Shown one piece after another: positions 23,267-30,992 of a stretch of DNA of 64,000 nucleotides. This DNA comes from Alphaproteobacteria bacterium. Its GTDB lineage: Bacteria > Pseudomonadota > Alphaproteobacteria > Acetobacterales > Acetobacteraceae. The notes under the pieces were generated by a model that saw only the letters and a program-made list of their open reading frames with translations, ran no database searches and was not told where the DNA came from. The stretch is from NCBI GenBank assembly GCA_016869735.1, contig VGDL01000005.1, forward strand, positions 1 through 64,000, given 5' to 3'. A program made the translations under genes and the position numbers. Positions within the stretch are counted from its first letter, which is position 1. Each line of letters starts with the position of its first letter.

Positions 23267-25315
23267 ATGGCTGAGGAAAAAGGGCGCATCGCCCTGGTGT
23301 GTAGCTGCGAAGATACCATGCTGCTGGATGGCAAGGCACTAGCGCGCGGTTGCGGCGCTGGCGTTGAAATCCGTGGCGCCGAGCAGCTTTGCCTCGCGCA
23401 GCTTGATCGCTTTGAAGCCGCACTCGCGACTGGCCGGCCACTCACCATCGCCTGCACCGCCCAGGCGCCGCTTTTCACCCAAGAGGCCGAGGCCGCCGGC
23501 GCCGCCACCCCGCTTTTCGTCAATATCCGTGAGGCTGCGGGCTGGTCCGTTGAGGGCAAGCAGGCCGGGCCGAAAATGGCCGCGCTGATCGCCGCCGCCG
23601 CCGAACCCATGCCCGAATTCCCCCTGGTCAGCCTGGAAAGCGGCGGCATCGCCCTGGTGCTGGGCCGGGATGAAAGCGCGATCTCCGCCGCCGCCCGCTT
23701 GCAGGAAAAGCTCGACATCACTGTCTTGCTGACCGGGGAGGTGCCGGTGGCGCCGGCGCGGCAGGCAGCGTTTCCGGTGATGCGCGGGCGGGCGCGCTCG
23801 GCCAGCGGTTATCTCGGCGCTTTTGAAGTGACGGTGGATGGCGCAGCAGCGCCAAGCCCATCGTCGCGCGCTGCTTACGCCTGGGGCAAGGGCAAGGATG
23901 GCGCGATCAGCCGCGCGGATATCATCCTCGATCTGACCGGCGCCGCGCCGCTTTTTCCGGCGCATGAGGTGCGGCAGGGGTATCTCCGCGCCGATCCCAA
24001 CGATGGTGCCGCTTTGGAGCGCGCGCTTGTCGCGGCGGGCGAATTGGTGGGCAGTTTCGACAAGCCGCGTTTCGTCACTTTCGACGGCAAGCTTTGCGCC
24101 CATGCGCGCAATAAGCGCGAAGGCTGCCGGCGCTGCCTGGACCTTTGCCCAACTGGCGCGATTACGCCGGGCGTCGGTCCGCTCAAGGATCAGGTGGTGA
24201 TCAGCGCGGAGATTTGCGCAGGCTGCGGCGCTTGTGCCGCCGTGTGCCCAACGGGGGCGGCGACCTATGCGCTGCCGCCAACCCAGGCGCTGTTGCGGCG
24301 GCTCAGGCGTTTGCTGCTGACCTATGCCGATGCGGGCGGTGAGGCGCCGGTGGTGCTGATCCATGATGAAACCCATGGCGAGGCGTTGATTGATGCCCTC
24401 GCCCGGCATGGCGATGGCTTGCCGGCGCGGGTGCTGCCGCTGCGCGTGAATGAGGTTTCATCGCTGGATTTTGCGGTTTTCGCCGGCGCCTTTGCCTGGG
24501 GCGCGGCGGCGGTGCGGCTGCTCGCCCCTGCCAAGCACGGGCATGGCGTGGAAGGTGTGTTGCGCAATATTGATTACACCGCAGCAGTGCTTGATGGGCT
24601 TGGGCTTGCCGGCCCCGTGCCGCGCGCGGCACTTCTGGAAACCGATGACCCATTCTCATTGGGCGAGGCCTTGGCGGCCCTGCCACGCATGGCGCTTGGT
24701 TTCGCGCCCGCGCGGTTCGAGGCTTTGGGCAGCCCGCGAGAGATGGCACAGCAAGGCTTCCGCACGCTGCGGGAAGCCGCCGGGGCGCGCGTTGCGATGG
24801 TCGCCCTGCCGGAAAAGGCGCCTTTTGGCTTAGCGCTTGTGGATCAGGCGGGCTGCACGCTTTGCCTTGCCTGCACCAGCGTCTGCCCAACCAGCGCCTT
24901 CAGCGCCAATCCTGACCGGCCGGAATTGCGCTTTTTGGAAGATGCCTGCGTGCAATGCGGGCTTTGCGCTGCAACCTGCCCTGAGGGGGTGATTACGCTG
25001 GAACCGCGGCTGAATTTCGCGCCCGAAGCCGCACAGGCACAGGTGGTGAAGGCCGAAGAGCCCGCCGCCTGCCCGCGCTGCAACAAGCTGTTTGGCACGA
25101 AGGCTTCCATCGCGCGGGTAAAGGCGAAGCTTTCCGCGCATTGGATGTTCGCCGATCCGGCGCGGCAGGCTTTGCTTGAATTGTGCGAGGATTGCCGTGT
25201 TTTGGAAGCGACCAATGGCGGGATTGATCCTTACGCCGGCGCGCCAAGGCCAGTCACGAAAACGACTGAGGATTATTTGCGTGAGGCGGAACGCGCGAAG
25301 CGCGAGGAGAGTTGA
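23267..25315 (+). CDS. Multi-cluster 4Fe-4S protein of the FDH accessory module
   Basis: 682 residues. The first 270 residues have no recognisable domain. Then come two paired ferredoxin modules: CRRCLDLCPTGAI with CAGCGACAAVCPTGA (about residues 284-330), and CTLCLACTSVCPTSA with CVQCGLCAATCPEGV (about 528-580). A final zinc-ribbon-like CPRCNKLFGT ... CEDC closes the protein. No signal peptide, so it is a cytoplasmic electron carrier or FeS assembly factor. It is transcribed divergently from the ligase-like gene, with only about 60 bp between them. Confidence 0.8.
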   Translation: MAEEKGRIALVCSCEDTMLLDGKALARGCGAGVEIRGAEQLCLAQLDRFEAALATGRPLTIACTAQAPLFTQEAEAAGAATPLFVNIREAAGWSVEGKQAGPKMAALIAAAAEPMPEFPLVSLESGGIALVLGRDESAISAAARLQEKLDITVLLTGEVPVAPARQAAFPVMRGRARSASGYLGAFEVTVDGAAAPSPSSRAAYAWGKGKDGAISRADIILDLTGAAPLFPAHEVRQGYLRADPNDGAALERALVAAGELVGSFDKPRFVTFDGKLCAHARNKREGCRRCLDLCPTGAITPGVGPLKDQVVISAEICAGCGACAAVCPTGAATYALPPTQALLRRLRRLLLTYADAGGEAPVVLIHDETHGEALIDALARHGDGLPARVLPLRVNEVSSLDFAVFAGAFAWGAAAVRLLAPAKHGHGVEGVLRNIDYTAAVLDGLGLAGPVPRAALLETDDPFSLGEALAALPRMALGFAPARFEALGSPREMAQQGFRTLREAAGARVAMVALPEKAPFGLALVDQAGCTLCLACTSVCPTSAFSANPDRPELRFLEDACVQCGLCAATCPEGVITLEPRLNFAPEAAQAQVVKAEEPAACPRCNKLFGTKASIARVKAKLSAHWMFADPARQALLELCEDCRVLEATNGGIDPYAGAPRPVTKTTEDYLREAERAKREES

Positions 25316-25318
25316 CGG

Positions 25319-25630
25319 TTAACGCCGCGTGGGCAGCCGCGTATTGCCGCCGATCTCGTAAGGGGTGCGGAGCGGCGACATATCGCCGCGCGGCGCTTCA
25401 GGGTCCAGCGCTTCAAGCCGTTCATTGGCGCGGTCCTGGTCCAATTGCTGTTGCAGCGTGGACATGGCGCGCTCAGTCCCCGCCCGGCCGGTGGTGGGCA
25501 GGTTGGAAGGGGTTGGCGCCGGGCTTGACGCAGCGCGTGGCGCTGATGGTGTAGCGGGCGCGGGTGGCGGTGTTTCGGCGCAGGCAGTCAACGCCAAGGC
25601 GGCGAGTAAGGCGCCGCGCCGGATGATCAC
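25319..25630 (-). CDS. Small lipoprotein
   Basis: 103 residues, GTG start at 25630 that overlaps the stop of the 41-residue gene (GTGA). Signal peptide IIRRGALLAALALTAC with lipobox LTAC, then a proline-rich linker (ETPPPAPATPSAPRA) and a helical stretch TLQQQLDQDRANERLEALD. Longer upstream frames would bury the signal peptide and are rejected. Function unknown; the location between the 4Fe-4S gene and mobA links it to the FDH region. It converges with the 4Fe-4S gene with only 3 bp between. Confidence 0.65.
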   Translation of the reverse strand: MIIRRGALLAALALTACAETPPPAPATPSAPRAASSPAPTPSNLPTTGRAGTERAMSTLQQQLDQDRANERLEALDPEAPRGDMSPLRTPYEIGGNTRLPTRR

Positions 25631-25752
25631 AGCCGGACGCCAGTGGTGGCGAAAGCGACGTCGGCAGATTGCTGGACATTGCGGTCCAGATAAAGGGCAG
25701 CGCCAATGGCGATGACGATGGCGATGCAAACGCCGCTGATAATGCCGTTCAT
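25627..25752 (-). CDS. 41-residue single-pass membrane protein
   Basis: ATG at 25752 preceded by GGGGAG; product starts MNGIISGVCIAIVIAIGAAL and ends YLDRNVQQSADVAFATTGVR plus L. One transmembrane helix (about residues 4-22) and a short soluble tail. It is translationally coupled to the lipoprotein by a GTGA overlap, and that coupling together with the Shine-Dalgarno site is the main evidence that it is real. Function unknown. Confidence 0.6.
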   Translation of the reverse strand: MNGIISGVCIAIVIAIGAALYLDRNVQQSADVAFATTGVRL

Positions 25753-25777
25753 TGCGGTTCTCCCCGGAACTTAGCCT

Positions 25778-26410
25778 TCAGGCGTGTATGCCGGGGACAG
25801 GGGTTTTTTGCAAGATTTTCTCAGCCTCCGCCAAATCCTCAGGCGCATTGGCGTTGAAGAAGGGGTCGAAGGGCGCGGCGGGCCAGGCGGCCTCGGCGCA
25901 GCCGAAACGCGCGGTCCAGCGGTCCATCTTGCGCTCCCCGGCCAAAAGCGCGGCGCGCAATTCGGCACGTAAAGCAACAGGCCAAAGCGCGGCCGGCGGA
26001 TGGCTTTGCCCGCCGGAACATGCCGCGGCCATCGGCACGCCCGCAGCCTCCCGCGCTGCATGCAAACGCGCCACGAAATCCGCCGGAATGAAGGGGCAAT
26101 CGCCGGGGATCGAGGCAATCCAGGCAAGGTCAGGCCGATGCTCTGCCGTCCAATCGAGCCCGGCCAGAATCCCCGCGAGTGGCCCAGGGTGATCCGGCAG
26201 CGGGTCCGCCACCACCGGCAGGCCAAAACCAGCAAAACGCGCGGGATCGCCATTGGCATTCAGCACCAACGCCGCGACCTGGGGCGAGACGCGCGCCAAA
26301 ACGTGATCGAGCAAAGGCCGCCCACCCAGCAAGCGCAGCGGCTTATCCCCGCCCCCCATGCGCCGCGCGAGCCCACCCGCCAGCACAAGACCCAGCGTTT
26401 CAGCCGCCAT
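25778..26410 (-). CDS. mobA: Molybdenum cofactor guanylyltransferase
   Basis: 210 residues from the ATG at 26410, inside the end of fdhD (11-bp overlap). Motifs: [20 protein letters not shown] (nucleotide-binding loop), [35 protein letters not shown] and [19 protein letters not shown]. Attaches GMP to molybdopterin to build MGD, the cofactor of the formate dehydrogenase. Together with mobB, moeA and fdhD it makes the locus nearly self-sufficient for late cofactor steps. Confidence 0.93.
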   Translation of the reverse strand: MAAETLGLVLAGGLARRMGGGDKPLRLLGGRPLLDHVLARVSPQVAALVLNANGDPARFAGFGLPVVADPLPDHPGPLAGILAGLDWTAEHRPDLAWIASIPGDCPFIPADFVARLHAAREAAGVPMAAACSGGQSHPPAALWPVALRAELRAALLAGERKMDRWTARFGCAEAAWPAAPFDPFFNANAPEDLAEAEKILQKTPVPGIHA

Positions 26411-27287
26411 CGCGTTCCGCTTCCGCGCTGTTCTTGCGCCAATGTTTGGCACTTTCTTCTTCCACGTAGCGCAAATCCGCATCGAAAATGATGCGGTCTT
26501 CACCCGCCAATGCGACAAAGCGCTTGCCCTTGCAGCGCCCGATCAACATCACGCCGGCTTCGCGCGCCAATTCAACGCCCCAGGCGGTAAAGCCGGAACG
26601 CGACACCAGAATGGGAATGCCCATGCGCACGGTCTTGATCACCATCTCGGACGTCAGCCGCCCGGTGGTGTAGAAAATCTTGTCGCCAGGCGCTTCCCTG
26701 TTGCGGAACATCCAGCCCGCGATCTTATCCACCGCATTATGTCGCCCGACATCTTCCATATAGACCAGCGGTTCATCCTGCCGACACAGCGCGCAGCCAT
26801 GAATGGCGCCGGCTTCCAGATAAAGTGTCGGCAGGGAATTGATCCGATGCAGCAGGCGATACAGCCAAGATGTGCGGAGTTCCGCGCGCGGCAATTTCGC
26901 TTCCGCAAAGCCTTCCATCAAATCGCCAAAAGCCGTGCCCTGCGCGCAGCCGGAGGTGAGGGTTTTCTTGCGCAGCTTTTCCTCATAATCCGTCCGCCGC
27001 GCGGTGCGCACAATGACAACAGCCAGATCATCATCATAATCAACGCCAATGACGTCATCATCGGCAAGCAACATGCCCTGATTGAGCAGATAGCCCAGCG
27101 CCAAATCTTCAGGCCGATCACCAATTGTCATCATGGTCACGATTTCCTGACCATTCAGGAATAGCGTGAGCGGGCGTTCCACCGTGACGCTGGCTTCAAT
27201 CGCAGCCCCCGTATGGTCGCGCCCGGTGACGCGGCGCGTCAGGCGCGGATCGGCGGGATCGGGGCGGATGATGAGCGTGTTTGCCAT
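26400..27287 (-). CDS. fdhD: Formate dehydrogenase accessory sulfurtransferase
   Basis: 295 residues. FdhD passes sulfur from a cysteine desulfurase to the bis-MGD cofactor, which FDH needs for activity. Motifs: [48 protein letters not shown] (a single conserved Cys where E. coli has CxxC), [20 protein letters not shown] and [20 protein letters not shown]. First gene of a short minus-strand unit with mobA and perhaps the two small genes after it. Confidence 0.95.
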   Translation of the reverse strand: MANTLIIRPDPADPRLTRRVTGRDHTGAAIEASVTVERPLTLFLNGQEIVTMMTIGDRPEDLALGYLLNQGMLLADDDVIGVDYDDDLAVVIVRTARRTDYEEKLRKKTLTSGCAQGTAFGDLMEGFAEAKLPRAELRTSWLYRLLHRINSLPTLYLEAGAIHGCALCRQDEPLVYMEDVGRHNAVDKIAGWMFRNREAPGDKIFYTTGRLTSEMVIKTVRMGIPILVSRSGFTAWGVELAREAGVMLIGRCKGKRFVALAGEDRIIFDADLRYVEEESAKHWRKNSAEAERDGG

Positions 27288-27325
27288 GCGGCGAAGATGT
27301 GCGTGGCGCGGGGCTGGTGCAAGCC

Positions 27326-28297
27326 TTAAAAGGAAACCGCGAGCCCGATCGACCCGCCAGAGACGTTATTGCCGAATAAATAGCGGCCGACGATCCGGAT
27401 GGTTTGCATGTTGAAATCCCAAACCCCCAATTCATAGTGCCCGACATTCATCTCAATCCCGCCGCCCAGCTTGGTCAGCCTATCGAAGCCAAGCGCCACC
27501 TGATCACCGAAGAAGTGTGAATGGGAAAAATCCACCACCCAGCGCAGCGGGCGGCCAAACATCTCCGCATCCATCGGCCAGCGCACCCGGCCCCAGAGGT
27601 TGAAGGTTTTCGCCTCTGCCTCTCCCCGCACAGCGCGGGAGGTATCGCCAAAAGTGGCAAGACGAATATCGGTGTAGCGCAATTCAAGGTCAACTTCGTA
27701 GCCTGGGCGCGGGATGTTCAGATCAAGCATCAATGACCCGCCAAGCCCATAGGCATTCATGCGCCCACGATCGAGGAAGGCCAATTCGCGATCATATTTC
27801 AATTCCAAAAGCCGCCCCGCCAGCGATACATCGCTTTCTACATGCCCAAGTGCTGCGTTCAGGATGGGGCGGAAGACCAGCCCTTCAATGATCGGGAAAT
27901 CCCAACCGACCCCCACAGTGCCTGAGAAATTGTTCCAGCGCGTAGGCAGGATGGTTTTGTCTCTGCCTTGCGAAAAAATGAAGCGCGGATCGTAGCGCGA
28001 ATAGCCGAGAAACCCTTCAAGATAGAGCGGGAAATCCGGGTCCACCGTGAAGCCCAGGCCGAATTGCGTGGTTTGCAGCCCGGTATCATCCTGCCCGCCG
28101 CGGCTGATGCTGAGCGAAGATGCGGTGACATCCGGCACAACGTTGTAGCCGAGCAGCCCAAGCACGCCATTTGCGGTTTGTTGCAGATTATTGCCGGGAA
28201 TGCCGGTGATCACGCGGCCCGTGCCTTGGGCTTCAGCCCGCAGCGCCAAAAGCGGGCAGATCAATACCAACAAAAGCGTGAGGCGCATGCTTCGCAT
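27326..28297 (-). CDS. Outer-membrane beta-barrel protein
   Basis: 323 residues. Signal peptide MRLTLLLVLICPLLALRAEA (a start three codons further downstream at 28288 is equally good). The mature part alternates hydrophobic and polar residues in barrel fashion with FPLYLEGFLGYSRYDPRFIF, TVGVGWDFPIIEGLVFRPIL, GYEVDLELRYTDIRLATFGD and SHSHFFGDQVALGFDRLTKL. It ends GGSIGLAVSF, with the C-terminal phenylalanine typical of BAM substrates. It resembles solitary autotransporter-barrel proteins. Function unknown. Confidence 0.72.
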   Translation of the reverse strand: MRSMRLTLLLVLICPLLALRAEAQGTGRVITGIPGNNLQQTANGVLGLLGYNVVPDVTASSLSISRGGQDDTGLQTTQFGLGFTVDPDFPLYLEGFLGYSRYDPRFIFSQGRDKTILPTRWNNFSGTVGVGWDFPIIEGLVFRPILNAALGHVESDVSLAGRLLELKYDRELAFLDRGRMNAYGLGGSLMLDLNIPRPGYEVDLELRYTDIRLATFGDTSRAVRGEAEAKTFNLWGRVRWPMDAEMFGRPLRWVVDFSHSHFFGDQVALGFDRLTKLGGGIEMNVGHYELGVWDFNMQTIRIVGRYLFGNNVSGGSIGLAVSF

Positions 28298-28323
28298 GGT
28301 TGATTATTACGTATTCATGCTCC

Positions 28324-28950
28324 TTACGCCAATGCTTTGCCGGGCAGCCAAATGCCGCGTCCGGCGAAAAAGCGGCCGAAATCCGCGATTGCAACACGCG
28401 CATCCGCCTGGGATGCCGCATCATGGCCTGAAGGGTTGTGCAAGCGAAGCACGCCCTGTTCTGCCCTGAATACCAGCACCAGATGCCCGCCCTTGCCGGG
28501 GGCGGGCTCTGTCGGCCGGCGGATGGCGGGATGGACGGAAGCGATGAACAACCCGCCCCCTGCCAGGAGGGGCGGAATATCCTCCGCCGCGCGGTCCAAT
28601 ATGATTTCGGCCGCCATGGCATGGGTTTCAGCGAGCCAGGTGATGGCCGGCGCGTAGATCAGGCCACGGATATGGCCACCCGGTTCTTCCACATAGGCAC
28701 CTTGGCGCGTCAGCATCCGCGCCAAATCGCGGGCGCAAGGCGGCGTGATGCCGCGCGCAGCGAGTGCCATGCGGAGACACGCCACACCGCATAGATGATC
28801 CGCCCAGCGTGCATAATCCTGCGGGGTTTCGGCACCGGATTGCGCCCAGGCGGGGTCATCCTCGGCGCGACACGCACCCGTGATGATGGCGCCGATCAGC
28901 GCCGGCGTTTCCCATTGGCCGAAATAGGGCGGGATGGCAGCGCGCTTCAT
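28324..28950 (-). CDS. C39-like (papain-fold) cysteine peptidase family protein
   Basis: 208 residues. Catalytic pattern of C39-like proteins: Cys in WADHLCGVACLRMALAARG, His in GKGGHLVLVFRAEQ and an Asn/Asp position in RLHNPSGHDA. No ABC-transporter domain is attached. Overlaps the transglutaminase-like gene by ATGA (28950-28947), and the two papain-fold proteins probably work together. Substrate unknown. No signal peptide. Confidence 0.72.
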   Translation of the reverse strand: MKRAAIPPYFGQWETPALIGAIITGACRAEDDPAWAQSGAETPQDYARWADHLCGVACLRMALAARGITPPCARDLARMLTRQGAYVEEPGGHIRGLIYAPAITWLAETHAMAAEIILDRAAEDIPPLLAGGGLFIASVHPAIRRPTEPAPGKGGHLVLVFRAEQGVLRLHNPSGHDAASQADARVAIADFGRFFAGRGIWLPGKALA

Positions 28951-29798
28951 GGGTTGATGCGCTTCGCAGAAATACGAAAGCGGCTTTCCGCCGGCACCGC
29001 TTCCAAGGTTCCGATGATGGGCGCGGCGGCTTCCGGTTCCGGCGCGGCGGCGAGCGGAATATGGCCTTCCGCCGCCAGCAGGCCAGATGTGGGATCAAAC
29101 CCAATCCAGCCAGCGCCGGGCAGATAGGCTTCCGCCCAGGCGTGCAATTCCGCGTGATCAGAGGAATCCTGTTCGGCTTCGACCAAATAGCCCGAGACAA
29201 AACGCGCGGCGAAGCCAAGCGCGCGGAGCAGATGCACGAGCAGCCAAGCCATATCCCGGCAGGCGCCGCGGCCTTCCCGCAATACGCGTTCCGCATCCCA
29301 AATGCCTGGCGTTTGACGCTTTTCATAGCGGATGCGCCGATGGATCAGCCCATTCGCGGCGACCAAAAGATCAATCGTTGCTTGTGGTGTTTGCGGCACG
29401 CTTGCGATCAGCGCCGCGAGCAGCGGGCCAGGCGCTGGTGCTTCCCGGTAAGGCGCAAGCTGGCGCACGAGCCAGGGTTCAAGCGTGAAGGGCCATTCAG
29501 TGGCGCTGGCATCAAGTAAGAAATCAAAAGGGTTGATCGGCGTGAGCGTCGCTTCCAGTGCGACAGTGACGCTCAATTCGCTGGTCATGCCATCAAACAA
29601 GGCACGCGCGGCGCGATTGCCCGCGGGGTCGAAGAACCAATCAAGCCGCGCGGGGGGTGGCGTGATGTCCAGCCGATAGCCCGTGATCGGCGTGCGCGCA
29701 TGGGGTGCTGGGTGCAGGCGGATCAACTGCGGTCCAAGCTGCACCAGCCGCGCATAGCGGTAGTGGCTTTCATGGGTCAGGGCGAATCGCAGCGACAT
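28947..29798 (-). CDS. Transglutaminase-like protein
   Basis: 283 residues. N-terminal beta domain typical of bacterial transglutaminase-like proteins (THESHYRYARLVQLGPQLIR, LHPAPHARTPITGYRLDITP). The papain-like core has the triad Cys in GRGACRDMAWLLVHLLRALG, His in DHAELHAWAEAYLPG and Asp in WIGFDPTSGLLAAEGHI. The family includes proteases and amidases as well as cross-linking enzymes. Upstream partner of the C39-like gene. Confidence 0.85.
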   Translation of the reverse strand: MSLRFALTHESHYRYARLVQLGPQLIRLHPAPHARTPITGYRLDITPPPARLDWFFDPAGNRAARALFDGMTSELSVTVALEATLTPINPFDFLLDASATEWPFTLEPWLVRQLAPYREAPAPGPLLAALIASVPQTPQATIDLLVAANGLIHRRIRYEKRQTPGIWDAERVLREGRGACRDMAWLLVHLLRALGFAARFVSGYLVEAEQDSSDHAELHAWAEAYLPGAGWIGFDPTSGLLAAEGHIPLAAAPEPEAAAPIIGTLEAVPAESRFRISAKRINP

Positions 29799-29891
29799 CG
29801 TGGGTCAGTCTAGCCCGGCTTCGGCGGATCAGGCGATTGACCGCAAGGCCAAGACAACGTGATGCTGCGCTACACAAGGAAAGGAAACGCC

Positions 29892-30989
29892 ATGGCCGAT
29901 CTCACGATGCGGGAAGTGAAAACCACGCTCCTGCAAATGCCCTGGGCGGATGACCCCTGGCTGGCGGGCCATGCGCTGGGGCCGATGCGGGATTTGGTGG
30001 TGGTGGAAATCACCACGCAATCGGGCATTACCGGCAAGGGCTATCTGCATTTGCTGAACCTACCCTTGCAACGCACCATCGGCGCCTGCATCGCGGAAGC
30101 CATGGCACCGCGCATCATCGGGCGCGATGCCTCGGCCATTGAAGCGATCTGGCGCGACTTGTGGCGCACAACACTGACCGGCGGGCGCGGCGGGGTTGCG
30201 ATGATGGCGCAATCGGCGATTGACATCGCGCTTTGGGATATTCTGGGCAAGGCAGCTGGCTTGCCCTTGCATCGGCTTTGGGGGCATTACCGTTCCGAAA
30301 TCCCGATCTATGGCAGCGGCTGTTTTCGCGGCGCGCGCGGTGATGGCATGATCGCGAAAGCCAAGCATTACATCGAATAAGGCTACCGTGCCATCAAGAT
30401 GCAGGTCGCGCATATTGGTGATCTCAACACCGATCTTGATAATGTTCGGCGCATGCGTGAAGCGGTCGGCCCAGATATTGATATCATGATTGATGTGAAT
30501 ATGGGCTGGAGTGCGGATATCGCCATCACCATGGGCCGCAAATTCGAAGAATATGATATCTACTGGCTGGAAGAACCCGTGCTGGCCGATGATTACGCCG
30601 GCTACCTCCGCTGCGCCGAAGCGCTTGATATGCGCGTGGTGGGTGGGGAGACGCATTTTGGCCGCGCCGATCTGAAGCCCTTCCTCGAAAATCCGCGCCT
30701 GCCCATTCTGCAACCTGACCCGATGCGGGGTGGCCTCACGGAACTCCGCAAAATCGCGACGGTAGCCGATACCTGGGGCATCACCATCGCGCCGCATCTA
30801 TTCCCGGAATTGAATGTGCATCTGCTGGCGAGCATCCCGAATGGCATTTGGGCGGAACAGATGGGGCTATTGGATGATGTCTTCATCAGCCTGCCAAAAA
30901 TCGCCAAGGGCATGATCACGGCACAGGAAACGCCGGGGCATGGTCTGGCCTTCAAGCCGGAAGTGCTGAAGGATTTTGTGTTGAAGTAA
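29892..30989 (+). pseudogene. Enolase-superfamily (mandelate racemase/muconate lactonizing) gene with in-frame TAA
   Basis: From the ATG at 29892 (RBS AAGGAAAGG) the frame codes 162 residues, meets TAA at 30378-30380, and continues in the same frame to a second TAA at 30989. The halves join naturally: MIAKAKHYIE-stop-GYRAIKMQVAHIG. All superfamily residues survive: K169 in AIKMQ, metal ligands in IMIDVNMGW, WLEEPV and GGETHFG, and the histidine in IAPHLFPE. Apart from the one stop codon the 365-residue enzyme looks intact. Possible readings: fresh nonsense mutation, sequencing error or readthrough. Substrate unknown (sugar-acid dehydratase or racemase type). Confidence 0.85.
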
Positions 30990-30992
30990 CGA

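Noticed and set aside
29859-30380. Calling the two halves of the enolase-like gene as separate genes
   Set aside because: They are in the same frame, separated only by one stop codon, and each half alone lacks a complete active site.
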